The notes below the pieces were generated by a model. It ran no database searches, was not told the DNA's origin, and saw nothing but the letters and a program-made list of their open reading frames with translations. The position numbers and the translations under genes are program-made. Below are positions 10,462-19,298 of a stretch of DNA of 64,000 bases, in pieces; the first letter of the stretch is position 1; every line of letters begins with the position of its first letter. Origin of the DNA: Pedobacter helvus (GTDB lineage Bacteria > Bacteroidota > Bacteroidia > Sphingobacteriales > Sphingobacteriaceae); the NCBI RefSeq assembly GCF_005925325.1, contig NZ_SRMP01000002.1:310001-374000 (forward strand), written 5' to 3'.

Positions 10462-10778
10462 AAAATTTTGGGTTATGGCAATAGCGTAATCTAGGTTATA
10501 AAAACCTCAAATCGAATAATATAACTACGCAATGCTTCATCGAGCGGCAAAGGTACACAAAAAGCACGACGCTAAAAAACGAGTGTAAATGTTTGTTTTT
10601 GAAAAGCAGTTGTGGTGGTTCTTAGGTTTTGAAAGACCCCTTTCCCGATATCATCGGGAGCTTTCAGTTCAATCTTTTTGTGTCCAGTTGCCGTCATTTC
10701 GAATGCAGAGAGGAATCTAAAAGTTAAGTAAAAAAATCTCAACCAATCTCGTATATTAGAGTTTAAAACCAACTCACT
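10462..10778. other. Intergenic region: divergent promoters and repeat fragments
   Basis: 317 bases between divergent prfC and the LemA gene. It holds the prfC promoter (10548-10555), a palindrome TCCCGAT/ATCGGGA at 10643-10659 and a half-copy of the CGTCATTTCGA-type repeat at about 10692-10718. Close to the LemA start, TATATTAG (10752-10759) is one mismatch from the -7 consensus. No gene seen. Confidence 0.5.
10548..10555 (-). promoter_or_regulatory. -7 box of prfC promoter
   Basis: On the minus strand this reads TACCTTTG, a perfect match to the Bacteroidota sigma-ABfr -7 consensus TAnnTTTG, followed by C. No clear TTG -33 element sits 17-21 nt upstream. The predicted leader is about 80 nt. 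Confidence 0.5.
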
Positions 10779-11336
10779 ATGATTATTTTAGGAATTATCG
10801 CTGTTGTTATATTTATTATCGGAATAGGTATCTACAACTCTCTTATCGCAAAGAAAAACCAAGTAACAAATGCATTTTCTGCAATTGATGTAATGCTAAA
10901 AAAGCGTTACGATTTGATCCCAAATTTAGTGGAGACTATTAAGCAGTACATGACTTATGAAAGCGAAACGCTAACTAAAATTACCCAGATGCGTACACAA
11001 GCCGCTACAGGAAATATCAGCGATGCTGAAAAAGTACAGCTGGACCAACAACTAAGCTCTGCCGTAAGAGGTGTAATGATTAACGTAGAAAATTACCCAG
11101 ATTTAAAAGCAAATACCAACTTCATTAACCTGCAAAGTACTTGGACAGAAAGCGAAGAACAAATTGCTGCTGCACGTAGAACTTATAATTCGGCAGTAAC
11201 TACATATAATAATGCTGTGATGATGTTTCCGAGTAGCATTTTCGCAGGTATGTTGGGTTATCAAACCATGCCGGTATTAGAAACGCCAGCCGAAGAACGT
11301 AAAAACATTAGCGCAAAAGAATTATTTAATAACTAA
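10779..11336 (+). CDS. LemA family protein
   Basis: 185 residues, the usual LemA length. Seen: one N-terminal membrane helix (IILGIIAVVIFIIGIGIYN), then the family signature around KKNQVTNAFSAIDVMLKKR and RYDLIPNLVETIKQYM, and the later ARRTYNSAVTTYNNAV segment. LemA proteins are membrane-anchored helical proteins of unclear molecular role. The stop overlaps the next start by one base (TAATG), and a DUF3137 protein follows, which is a recurrent pairing. Confidence 0.92.
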   Translation: MIILGIIAVVIFIIGIGIYNSLIAKKNQVTNAFSAIDVMLKKRYDLIPNLVETIKQYMTYESETLTKITQMRTQAATGNISDAEKVQLDQQLSSAVRGVMINVENYPDLKANTNFINLQSTWTESEEQIAAARRTYNSAVTTYNNAVMMFPSSIFAGMLGYQTMPVLETPAEERKNISAKELFNN

Positions 11337-12280
11337 TGCAAATTCATAACCAGCCAGAGATGGTTTCAGTGCTTAACGGACTGGAAACATCGCGACTGTA
11401 TATTGCCCAACAACATTCTAGAGCCTATTGGAGCATGGGGATTGGTGCCGCGTGTCTCCTTGCAGGCTTCCTTTTTGGTCTGCCAGAAGTTGGTTTTGTT
11501 TTGCTTATCATAGGTTTAATTGTAGGTTTTATCATCTACACTTTAGTTGGAAGTAAGACTAGCGCTTACAAACTAGATTTTAAAATTAAAGTTATTGGGG
11601 CTGCACTAAAGCAATTAGATGATAGTTTACAGATCAATCCACAGTCTGGTATCAGTCAACGAGATTTTGTTGAAAGCTGTTTGTTCTCAGATATTCCCGA
11701 TCGTTATAAAACTGAAGATTTAGTGTATGGGAAGATAGGTAAGACCCAAATTCATTTTGCGGAGGTACATGCCGAATATAAAACGGAAACCCAAACCAAA
11801 AATGGAAGGCGCACCGAATGGCATGATATATTTAAGGGCATTATTTTTTGTGCAGACTTTAATAAGAATTTTAACGGTTTAACTAGGGTAAGACCAAAAG
11901 GTTTTGGTGGTGTTTTCGGTAAATGGATCTCGCAAAACGTACTTGGAAACAAACGCATTGTAGAACTCGAAAATGTAGACTTCGATAGGATGTTTATTAC
12001 CGAAAGTGGTGACCAGATAGAGGCTCGCTACATTTTAACACCTTCTTTAATGGAGAAGTTGTTAGAGTTAAATCAATATGCCAATTCTACGATATCAGTT
12101 TCATTTATTTGGTCTAATGTTTATATCGCCTTTCCATTAAATCATAATTATTTCGAAGCACCGATTTTTAAGTCCTTGTTAAATGCGGATGTTTTAGACA
12201 AGGATTTGAATATACTAAGGTTGATGCGCCATGTTGTAGAAGAATTGGATTTGAATACGCGTATTTGGACGAAGGAGTAA
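11336..12280 (+). CDS. DUF3137 domain membrane protein, LemA partner
   Basis: 314 residues. Two adjacent membrane helices (about residues 32-70: GIGAACLLAGFLFGLPEVGF and following) precede a soluble cytoplasmic domain. That domain includes FKGIIFCADFNKNFNGLTRV and a C-terminal region ending HVVEELDLNTRIW. This is the layout of DUF3137 proteins, which are commonly encoded next to LemA. It is translationally coupled to LemA. The family's function is unknown. The family assignment rests on context plus the conserved YKTEDLVYGKIGKTQIHFAEV segment. Confidence 0.8.
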   Translation: MQIHNQPEMVSVLNGLETSRLYIAQQHSRAYWSMGIGAACLLAGFLFGLPEVGFVLLIIGLIVGFIIYTLVGSKTSAYKLDFKIKVIGAALKQLDDSLQINPQSGISQRDFVESCLFSDIPDRYKTEDLVYGKIGKTQIHFAEVHAEYKTETQTKNGRRTEWHDIFKGIIFCADFNKNFNGLTRVRPKGFGGVFGKWISQNVLGNKRIVELENVDFDRMFITESGDQIEARYILTPSLMEKLLELNQYANSTISVSFIWSNVYIAFPLNHNYFEAPIFKSLLNADVLDKDLNILRLMRHVVEELDLNTRIWTKE

Positions 12281-12543
12281 TTAAGTCTTATCGTATAACC
12301 GACAATAGGCATGAACTATCGTGCTGAATTTATTTCAGCATCGGCTTAGTATGGTTTTATACTTTAAATCAATTTTTTTTGCTTTGCTATTTTAGACTTA
12401 CGAAGTTTTTAAACGACAAAGCCCTCAACTTGACAACGGGAAATATATAAATTAAGCTAAACTTCGTAAATATGCTAGCGCTTAGAACAGGTTTTGGTTA
12501 AACAGACCTGATTGCAGCGGAAATACTTTTTGTTTTCTTAGAA

Positions 12544-12630
12544 CTGTCATCCTGATCCGCCAGTTGGCGGATCAGGATCTCTAAGTATAAAGCAGTTCAT
12601 AAATAGATTCCTCGTTCCTCGGAATGACAG
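12544..12630. repeat. REP-like inverted repeat with CTGTCAT/ATGACAG ends
   Basis: The ends CTGTCAT and ATGACAG are inverted copies. Just inside the left end is a perfect 11-bp palindrome, CCTGATCCGCC/GGCGGATCAGG with an AGTT loop (12551-12576). The end motif is related to the CGTCATTTCGA ends of the element at 37505-37615. Confidence 0.6.
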
Positions 12631-12742
12631 CCTGAAATAAACAAAAAGATTGCAGTGGAAAGCAGGGCTTACATTAATTCATGCTTCTGAATTTGCTCTT
12701 CAAAAAATCAAATTCTTAGCTTGCAAATGACAACATAATAAA

Positions 12743-12773
12743 AAAGTCCCTTAACGTTACGCTAAGGGACTTT
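12743..12773 (-). terminator. Rho-independent terminator after carB
   Basis: AAAGTCCCTTA pairs with TAAGGGACTTT around an ACGTTACGC-type loop. Read on the minus strand, the hairpin is followed by a run of T (CTTTTTTATT). It lies 34 nt past the carB stop. Confidence 0.8.
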
Positions 12774-12806
12774 AATCTTTCCAGACTTTCGGTCTTGCCG
12801 ACTATT

Positions 12807-15704
12807 TTATTTAGACAAATACATCGATTTATCTTTCACTAGCTTTAAGAAGTAAGGATCTTCCAAATCTTTAATGAAACGGATCGCCTCACCTGTAGAT
12901 TTCATTTCTGGGCCCAACTCTTTCGCAATTTCAGGGAATTTGTTGTAAGAGAAGATAGGCTCCTTAATGGCATATCCTTTTAATTTACGCTCGATGTTAA
13001 AGTCTTTCAATTTGTTTACGCCTAACATTACCCTAGCAGCAATATTGATGTAAGGTACATCGTAAGCTTTAGCAATGAAAGGTACCGTACGAGAAGCACG
13101 TGGGTTGGCCTCAATTACGTATACTTTATCATCTTTAACTGCAAACTGGATATTTAATAAACCTACCACATTTAAAGCTTTGGCAATTTTCTTCGAGTAA
13201 TTTTCCATGTCGGCAATTACTTTGTCAGACAAACTGAACGGAGGTAAAACTGCGCTTGAATCTCCCGAGTGGATACCTGCAGGCTCAATGTGCTCCATTA
13301 AACCAACAATGTGTACGTCAGTTCCATCGCAAATCGAGTCAGATTCAGTTTCTTCTGCTCTATCCAAGAAGTGGTCAATTAGTACACGGTTTCCTGGTAG
13401 GTCGCCTAATAATTTCACTACAGCAGTTTCCAATTCTTCATCGTTGATCACGATACTCATACCTTGTCCACCAAGTACATAACTAGGACGAACCAAAACA
13501 GGATAACCTACTTCATTAGCAACCTTGATTGCTTCTTCAGCATTCTCAGCAACACCGTATTTTGGATAAGGGATGTCTAAATCTTTCAATAAATCTGAGA
13601 AGCTACCACGATCTTCTGCCTTATCCATATCTTCATAAGAGGTACCGATAATGCGGATATTGTTCTCGTGTAGTTTTTCAGCCATTTTCAATGCTGTTTG
13701 TCCACCTAGTTGAACAATTACACCAACTGGGTTTTCTAAGTCGATGATTTCACGTACGTGTTCCCAGAATACAGGCTCGAAATAAAGTTTATCGGCCATG
13801 TTAAAGTCTGTACTTACCGTTTCTGGGTTACAGTTAATCATGATGGCTTCGAAACCACTTTCTTTTGATGCTAATAATCCGTGAACGCATGAGTAGTCGA
13901 ACTCAATACCTTGACCAATACGGTTAGGGCCTGAGCCTAAAACGATCACTTTCTTTCTATCTGAAACTACGGATTCGTTACTGCTCAATTCTTCTCCGTC
14001 AGATAAAATCTCTCCAGATACTAAAGAAATTTGTTGAGGAGCTTCTTCGAAAGTAGAGTAGAAGTAAGGCGTTTGTGCGGCAAATTCGGCAGCACAAGTG
14101 TCTACCATTTTGTAAACTCTTTTAATGTTAAGCTCTTTACGGCGGTTGTAAACGTCATCTTCGGTTACGTTGCCTAAAACGTAAGCAATCTGAATATCTG
14201 AGAAACCTTTTTGCTTCAAGTTAAAGAAGAAATCTCTTGGGATATTATTTAGAGAGTAGCGTTTTAATTCTGTTTCTAAAGCTACTAAATCTTGTATTTG
14301 ATTTAAGAACCACTTATCAATTCTAGTTACCTTGCGGATAGATTCTAGTGGCACGCCCATGCTCATCGCATCCTTAATTAAGAACAGACGGTTCCAGCTT
14401 GGGTGCTGCAAGCCATGCATAATTTCTTCGATGTCACGTTTTTGACGGCCATCAGCGCCGATACCAGCACGACCGATCTCTAAACTCTGACAAGCTTTTT
14501 GCAATGCCTCGATAAAGTTACGACCGATGGCCATTACCTCGCCAACCGCTTTCATCTGTAAACCAAGCTCCATGTTGGCGCCTTTGAATTTATCGAAGTT
14601 AAAGCGAGGGATTTTTACAATTACGTAATCTAAAGTTGGCTCGAAGTAAGCTGAAGTAGTTTTTGTAATTTGATTTTCGATCTCGTCTAAGTTGTAGCCG
14701 ATGGCCAATTTAGCAGCAATTTTAGCGATAGGATAACCTGTTGCTTTACTTGCTAAGGCAGATGAACGAGATACACGAGGGTTGATCTCGATAGCGATGA
14801 TTTCATCATTATCTGGATTTACAGAAAACTGTACGTTACAACCACCTGCGAAATTACCGATGGCACGCATCATTTTGATGGCCTGGTTACGCATTTCTTG
14901 GTAGCAACGATCAGATAAAGTCATTGCAGGGGCAACGGTAATCGAGTCTCCAGTGTGGATACCCATTGGATCAAAATTCTCGATAGAACAGATGATGATT
15001 ACATTGTCGTTGCTATCTCTTAATAGCTCTAACTCATATTCTTTCCAGCCTAAAACTGCTTGCTCTACCAAAACCTCATGGGTCGGCGAAGCTTCTAAAC
15101 CGCGTTTAAGTGCTGCGTCAAATTCTTCCTTTTTGTGTACAAAGCCACCACCGTAACCACCTAGGGTGTACGAAGGACGGATTACCAATGGGAAACCGAT
15201 CTCTTGTGCTGCTTCCTTACCTTCTAAAAATGAGTTGGCAATTTTCGAGGTAGCTACACCAACGCCTATGTCAACCATCAATTGGCGAAACGACTCTCTA
15301 TTTTCAGTTTTGTCGATCGCAGCAACATCAACACCGATAATTCTAACGTTGTGTTTTTTCCATAAACCTCTTTCCTCTGCATCTACGCAAAGGTTCAATG
15401 CCGTTTGACCACCCATGGTAGGCAATACCGCATCAATAGTAGGTAAATCAGGGTTGTTTTTGTGTTCAATTAAAATCTCTTCAATTGAATCTAACGTAAG
15501 AGGTTTTAGATAAACGTGGTCACCAATAACCTTATCGGTCATAATGGTAGCCGGATTGGAGTTAATAATCGAAACCTTAATTCCTTCTTCTTTTAAAGAA
15601 AGTGCGGCTTGAGAACCAGAGTAGTCAAATTCGCAGGCTTGTCCGATAATAATGGGGCCAGATCCGATAATCAATACTGAATTGATGGAAGTGTCTTTAG
15701 GCAT
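12807..15704 (-). CDS. carB: Carbamoyl-phosphate synthase large subunit, short form
   Basis: 965 residues. It makes carbamoyl phosphate for pyrimidine and arginine synthesis. The two homologous ATP-grasp halves are seen: LIIGSGPIIIGQACEFDYSG at the start and VLGSGPNRIGQGIEFDYS near residue 595, with ATP-site segments IEINPRVSRSSALASKATGYP and VIEANPRASRTVPFIAK. The protein ends about 25 residues after GPEMKSTGEA, where the E. coli enzyme (1073 residues) continues into its C-terminal MGS-like allosteric domain, so that domain is absent. The linker before the second half is longer than in E. coli (about ten extra residues around SLVSGEILSDGEELSSNE). No carA lies beside it in this window. Confidence 0.95.
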   Translation of the reverse strand: MPKDTSINSVLIIGSGPIIIGQACEFDYSGSQAALSLKEEGIKVSIINSNPATIMTDKVIGDHVYLKPLTLDSIEEILIEHKNNPDLPTIDAVLPTMGGQTALNLCVDAEERGLWKKHNVRIIGVDVAAIDKTENRESFRQLMVDIGVGVATSKIANSFLEGKEAAQEIGFPLVIRPSYTLGGYGGGFVHKKEEFDAALKRGLEASPTHEVLVEQAVLGWKEYELELLRDSNDNVIIICSIENFDPMGIHTGDSITVAPAMTLSDRCYQEMRNQAIKMMRAIGNFAGGCNVQFSVNPDNDEIIAIEINPRVSRSSALASKATGYPIAKIAAKLAIGYNLDEIENQITKTTSAYFEPTLDYVIVKIPRFNFDKFKGANMELGLQMKAVGEVMAIGRNFIEALQKACQSLEIGRAGIGADGRQKRDIEEIMHGLQHPSWNRLFLIKDAMSMGVPLESIRKVTRIDKWFLNQIQDLVALETELKRYSLNNIPRDFFFNLKQKGFSDIQIAYVLGNVTEDDVYNRRKELNIKRVYKMVDTCAAEFAAQTPYFYSTFEEAPQQISLVSGEILSDGEELSSNESVVSDRKKVIVLGSGPNRIGQGIEFDYSCVHGLLASKESGFEAIMINCNPETVSTDFNMADKLYFEPVFWEHVREIIDLENPVGVIVQLGGQTALKMAEKLHENNIRIIGTSYEDMDKAEDRGSFSDLLKDLDIPYPKYGVAENAEEAIKVANEVGYPVLVRPSYVLGGQGMSIVINDEELETAVVKLLGDLPGNRVLIDHFLDRAEETESDSICDGTDVHIVGLMEHIEPAGIHSGDSSAVLPPFSLSDKVIADMENYSKKIAKALNVVGLLNIQFAVKDDKVYVIEANPRASRTVPFIAKAYDVPYINIAARVMLGVNKLKDFNIERKLKGYAIKEPIFSYNKFPEIAKELGPEMKSTGEAIRFIKDLEDPYFLKLVKDKSMYLSK

Positions 15705-15804
15705 GTGGGGTTTTTAAAAAAGTCTAAAGTGATAGTCTAACTGACCGATAGCTGGGAGAGTTCCTCTTGCTATAAAATGAAATCCCAACTGCTCTGTCGG
15801 GATG

Positions 15805-15812
15805 CAAAGATA
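15805..15812 (-). promoter_or_regulatory. -7 box of carB promoter
   Basis: The minus strand reads TATCTTTG followed by C, a perfect TAnnTTTG match. I see no good TTG -33 element at normal spacing. Transcription would begin near 15798, giving a leader of about 95 nt with possible base pairing. Confidence 0.55.
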
Positions 15813-15965
15813 CAATTTGCCGCTCAATTTTCTGACGATTATTTTAAAATATATTGAGGCTAATATCGTGAGGTAAATTACGCTTTCCCAGTCTGAAAAA
15901 AAGCGCTTAAAATGAAGCCGTTTTGATGTTTCTGCTCAACAGTACGTTCTAACGCCAAAATTAAT

Positions 15966-15991
15966 AGCCGTTGTAAATACAAACAACGGCT
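15966..15991 (-). terminator. Hairpin terminator after lipoprotein gene
   Basis: AGCCGTTGT pairs with ACAACGGCT. On the minus strand the hairpin is followed by ATTAATTTTGG, a weak T tract. It sits about 46 nt beyond the stop of the gene at 16037. Confidence 0.55.
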
Positions 15992-16036
15992 CTTATTGCT
16001 AAGCATAGCAATTACTTTGCTTCGTAAATATTGGGC

Positions 16037-16585
16037 TTACTTCTTTGCAAGATTCACAGAAACTCTTGTGCCGTCTAAAAAGAAGCTGAGTTTTTTCGGA
16101 GCAGAACCAGAAGGTAAATTAAAAATCCATTCGGCTTCCGTGCTTGCCTCTGGCTCCGGAGAAGAACTCCCGTTAGATTTTTCTACTGTAATTGAATTTC
16201 CGTTGTCTAGTTCTAAACGGGCATCTGAACTTGCTAAAGAAAAATATTTTTTAAGGTCTAAACTGCTTTTATTTGATATCAAAAGTTTTAAAGTTAACTC
16301 GGCTCCCGTAGATTTTCCATTAGCATCTTGTAGTAAAACAGAAGTAGCTTCCTTTATTTTAACTAATGCCTCTTTTGTTTTACCTAATATGGCAGAGTCG
16401 GGAGTTACAGTATACGAAATAGTTTCGGGCGCATTTTCTGTTGGCGTGGCGGGTGTCGTTACGTTTTCTGTATTTGTGGCAGAAGTTGTGTTTTCTTCAG
16501 TTTGATCTTTTGTCGAGTTTTTGCAAGCAACAAACGTAGTTGCCAAAGTAAAAAACAAAGCGATTTTCAAGGTAATTTTAACCAT
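16037..16585 (-). CDS. Small lipoprotein of unknown function
   Basis: 182 residues. The N-terminus has a signal peptide with a lipobox (TTFVAC, cysteine near residue 21). A low-complexity Thr/Asn/Glu/Pro spacer follows (about residues 27-58), then a compact C-terminal domain of strand-like segments ending FFLDGTRVSVNLAKK. It is probably attached to the inner or outer membrane facing the periplasm. The family is not recognised. It has its own promoter and terminator, so it is likely monocistronic. Confidence 0.75.
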   Translation of the reverse strand: MVKITLKIALFFTLATTFVACKNSTKDQTEENTTSATNTENVTTPATPTENAPETISYTVTPDSAILGKTKEALVKIKEATSVLLQDANGKSTGAELTLKLLISNKSSLDLKKYFSLASSDARLELDNGNSITVEKSNGSSSPEPEASTEAEWIFNLPSGSAPKKLSFFLDGTRVSVNLAKK

Positions 16586-16607
16586 CTTTTTCTATTTAGT
16601 GTTTTAG

Positions 16608-16615
16608 CAAAATTA
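16608..16615 (-). promoter_or_regulatory. -7 box of lipoprotein gene
   Basis: The minus strand reads TAATTTTG, a perfect TAnnTTTG match, 22 nt before the start codon at 16585. A -33 element is not clear. Confidence 0.45.
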
Positions 16616-16767
16616 TTCGTTTTATCCACGTTCGTGTTAAGAAATCAACATGATTAAATAAACTTTGTGTAAAACAATATGGTTTGTAACGGATAAATAA
16701 TGAAGCACTTTAAACAGTTTCGTTTGGTTGCTGTTTAGATATGAGTGTTTAATTAGAAAGATATAAT

Positions 16768-18090
16768 ATGAAAACAAAATACTTAGGTTTGCTTGCACTA
16801 GCTGCGTCGCTTTTTACAGCTTGTAATAATGCTAATAAAAATAATGAAACGGCTGACACCGTACATGCTGCTACAGCTGTAGATACGTTAAATCTCCCAG
16901 CACCAGATACTACAGCATCTAAAAATAACTTCAGTAAAGTAATTGACTGGCCAGCTAACAAAATGCCTGTGGCGCCAGAGGGTTTCGTAATAACTAAGTT
17001 TGCAGATGGCATGAAAAGCCCTCGAAACATTGTTATTGCACCTAATGGAGATATTTTGGTAGCACTTTCTAATTCTGAGCGCAGTACAAAAGAGAAAATT
17101 GCTAATGCCATTTCCGGTAAGGCAAAATCAGAGGTCGGTGGTAAAAGTGTAAATACCATTATGCTGTTCAGGGATAGCAACCAAGATGGTAAGCCTGAAC
17201 TTACAACAACCTTTCTTACGGGTTTAAACCAACCTTACGGAATGGCTTTTATTGGTAATTCATTTTATGTGGCCAATACCGATGGTTTGTGGATGTTCCC
17301 TTACAAATCAGGAGATACGAAAATTACTGGTGAAGGTAAGATGATTGTAAGCTTGCCAGCGGGCGGTTACAACAATCATTGGACTAGAAATCTTTTGGTA
17401 AACAAAGCGAAAGACAAAATTTACATCTCTGTAGGCTCTGGTAGTAACGTTGGTGAGAATGGCATGGAGCACGAAGTAAGAAGAGCGGCAATTTTGGAGG
17501 TAAATCCAGATGGTACTGGTGAGAGAATTTTTGCAAGTGGTTTGCGTAATCCAGTAGGCATGGATTGGGCGCCAACTACAAATATGCTATGGACTGCCGT
17601 AAATGAAAGAGACGGTTTAGGAGATGATTTAGTGCCAGATTATATCACAAGTGTAAAAGATGGTGGCTTCTATGGTTGGCCTTATGCTTATTTTGGTCAG
17701 CATGAAGATCCAAGGTTGAAGGGAGTAAATCCAAAATTGGTGAAGAAAACTTTGGTGCCAGATGTAGCCGTTGGTTCACACACCGCCTCTTTAGGCTTGG
17801 CATTCTATACCGACAATAAATTCCCCGCCAAATATCAGGGTGGAGCTTTTATCGGTCAACATGGTTCTTGGAATAGATCTGAGCTTACCGGTTATAAAGT
17901 TGCCTTTGTTCCTTTTAAAGATGGTAAGCCAGCTGGACCAATGCAAGATTTTTTAACAGGTTTTATTGCTGATGCTTCAAAAAGCGAAGTTTATGGTAGG
18001 CCGGTAGGTGTAGCAGTGGCAAACGACGGCGCATTACTCGTGGCAGACGATGTGAGTGGTGTAGTTTGGCGTGTTTTGGCTAAGAAATAG
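16768..18090 (+). CDS. PQQ/sorbosone dehydrogenase-like beta-propeller lipoprotein
   Basis: 440 residues. A lipoprotein signal (SLFTAC, Cys near residue 19) leads a Thr/Asp-rich spacer to about residue 60. The rest is a six-bladed soluble glucose/sorbosone dehydrogenase-type propeller. Seen: GFVITKFADGMKSPRNIVIAP, NQPYGMAFIGNSFYVANTDG, GYNNHWTRNL, KIYISVGSGSNVGE and ASGLRNPVGMDW. Family members oxidise sugars with PQQ in the periplasm, though many lack a proven substrate. The gene is flanked by long gaps and appears to be transcribed alone. Dehydrogenase activity is inferred from the fold. Confidence 0.85.
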   Translation: MKTKYLGLLALAASLFTACNNANKNNETADTVHAATAVDTLNLPAPDTTASKNNFSKVIDWPANKMPVAPEGFVITKFADGMKSPRNIVIAPNGDILVALSNSERSTKEKIANAISGKAKSEVGGKSVNTIMLFRDSNQDGKPELTTTFLTGLNQPYGMAFIGNSFYVANTDGLWMFPYKSGDTKITGEGKMIVSLPAGGYNNHWTRNLLVNKAKDKIYISVGSGSNVGENGMEHEVRRAAILEVNPDGTGERIFASGLRNPVGMDWAPTTNMLWTAVNERDGLGDDLVPDYITSVKDGGFYGWPYAYFGQHEDPRLKGVNPKLVKKTLVPDVAVGSHTASLGLAFYTDNKFPAKYQGGAFIGQHGSWNRSELTGYKVAFVPFKDGKPAGPMQDFLTGFIADASKSEVYGRPVGVAVANDGALLVADDVSGVVWRVLAKK

Positions 18091-18680
18091 GCTTTAAGTT
18101 TCTGATTTTTAGCGCCTTGTATCTTGTCTGTTTTATTGTACAGTGTATGGTTTATAGGCCTATGCGTCAGGTTTAAAATGTCGGTTAATGTAAAAAAGGC
18201 AGTGGTTAAATCTATTTTGGCAGTAGTTTAAAAATGGGATAGTGTTATTTAAACACGATGCTGAGGCTTAAAGGTCATGTTAGCGTCACGAAACCCATAT
18301 TTTAAAATTATTGGCAGCAATGTTGTAATAAAAGAAAACAATTGAAGTTAATTAGATGTTGTTGTTACAGATTGGATGATCCACAGCAATTAAAATTGAT
18401 CTAAAGCATCCTCGCAAGAGGGTATTCTTCATAAATAGTTTGTTTGGTTTATTTTCCGGTAGGGGTTGTTCCCTACCGGAATTCTTTTTTATAGACCTTT
18501 TTGCATGCCAAACATGCACATATTTACAGCAATATATTTTTCACTATAATGGTCTTAGCAGCGAGGTTAGAAATTTGTAATCATACAGGATTTCTCCCTT
18601 CGAGATAAAAAATCAATATGTGCATCCCGAAAATTGAGGCAATTACTATGGCTAAAAATAAATACCCCTATATTTGATCA
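18091..18680. other. Long intergenic region with structured segment upstream of pnuC
   Basis: 590 bases with no coding frame I can support. The middle holds short pairings (GGATG 18374-18378 with CATCC 18407-18411; CAATT/AATTG; and ATCCTC/GAGGGT around a GCAA tetraloop at 18408-18423), followed by a very strong terminator (18454-18490). The GGATG/CATCC and ATCCTC/GAGGGT stems exclude each other. This could be a small RNA, a long 3' end of the preceding gene, or a leader of pnuC. I see no TPP riboswitch consensus. Confidence 0.4.
18454..18490 (+). terminator. Strong rho-independent terminator
   Basis: A perfect 11-bp stem TTCCGGTAGGG/CCCTACCGGAA with a GTTGTT loop is followed by TTCTTTTTT. 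It lies 364 nt after the preceding gene and 190 nt before pnuC, so it more likely ends an unannotated transcript or a leader than the preceding coding mRNA. Confidence 0.85.
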
Positions 18681-19298
18681 ATGGTTTTATTCGAGTCCGA
18701 AGTTTGGCCGCAATTCATACAACAAATTCAGCAGACCTCTTGGTTAGAGTGGTTGGGTTTTGTGAGTACCGTTGCTTGCATATACTTAGCAGCGAAAGAA
18801 AATATTCTTAATTGGCCCGTATCCATCTTAAGTATTTTAATTAGTGCTATTTTGTATTTCGATAGCCATTTGTTTGGTGATTTTGCTCTACAGTTTTACT
18901 TTTTGTTCACTGCATTTTATGGATGGTGGTTTTGGTTGAAGAAAAAGAAGGAGCGAAAGAAACCCATAGTTCGGATCAAACTACAACATTGGATTATTAT
19001 TGTCATACTAATTGCTATACTAACAATGCTCTCGGGTTATCTATTAGATCGATATACACCAAGCAACGTACCTTATGAAGATGGTTTTTGTACTGCTGTT
19101 AGTTTGGTGGCTCAAATTATGCTCACTAGAAAAATATTGGAAAATTGGGTGTTGTGGATTTTGGTAGACATTTGCTATGTGCCTTTATTGATCTACAAAA
19201 ACTTAAATTTATATGCGTTACTGTATGCTATTTTGGTTGTTATTGCAATTAAAGGGTATTTAGATTGGAGAAAAACTTATCGTGAACAAACGTTTTAA
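18681..19298 (+). CDS. pnuC: PnuC-type nicotinamide riboside transporter
   Basis: 205 residues with about seven membrane segments, the PnuC/SemiSWEET-like fold. Family features seen: WLEWLGFVSTVACIYLAAKE at the N-terminus, the NWPVSILS segment, the aromatic FYGWWFW motif, and ENWVLWILVDICYVPL. PnuC moves nicotinamide riboside across the inner membrane, and trapping by phosphorylation drives uptake. The next gene, overlapping by 17 bases, is a NadR-like kinase, which fits NAD salvage rather than the thiamine (PnuT) branch. No riboswitch is seen upstream. Confidence 0.88.
   Translation: MVLFESEVWPQFIQQIQQTSWLEWLGFVSTVACIYLAAKENILNWPVSILSILISAILYFDSHLFGDFALQFYFLFTAFYGWWFWLKKKKERKKPIVRIKLQHWIIIVILIAILTMLSGYLLDRYTPSNVPYEDGFCTAVSLVAQIMLTRKILENWVLWILVDICYVPLLIYKNLNLYALLYAILVVIAIKGYLDWRKTYREQTF

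Larger units (their letters stand above)
12281..12806. other. Intergenic region with palindromic repeats, no gene seen
   Basis: 526 bases between convergent genes. It contains a single CTGAATTTATTTCAG hairpin (12319-12345), a fragment of the GATTGCAGCGG repeat (about 12511-12523), a larger inverted repeat (12544-12630) and the carB terminator (12743-12773). There are no plausible coding frames. Confidence 0.6.
15705..16036. other. Intergenic region: carB promoter and leader, lipoprotein terminator
   Basis: 332 bases upstream of carB and downstream of a lipoprotein gene. It contains the carB -7 box at 15805-15812 and a leader of about 95 nt with CCGATAG/CTGTCGG-type inverted pairing. The hairpin at 15966-15991 belongs to the lipoprotein gene. 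No coding frame seen. Confidence 0.5.

Noticed and set aside
10572..10772. 66-codon open frame on the minus strand
   Set aside because: It overlaps the prfC/LemA divergent promoter region and repeat pieces.
18491..18680. TPP or other known riboswitch before pnuC
   Set aside because: I looked for the CTGAGA and ACCTGAT-type TPP core and did not find it; other known classes were not recognised.
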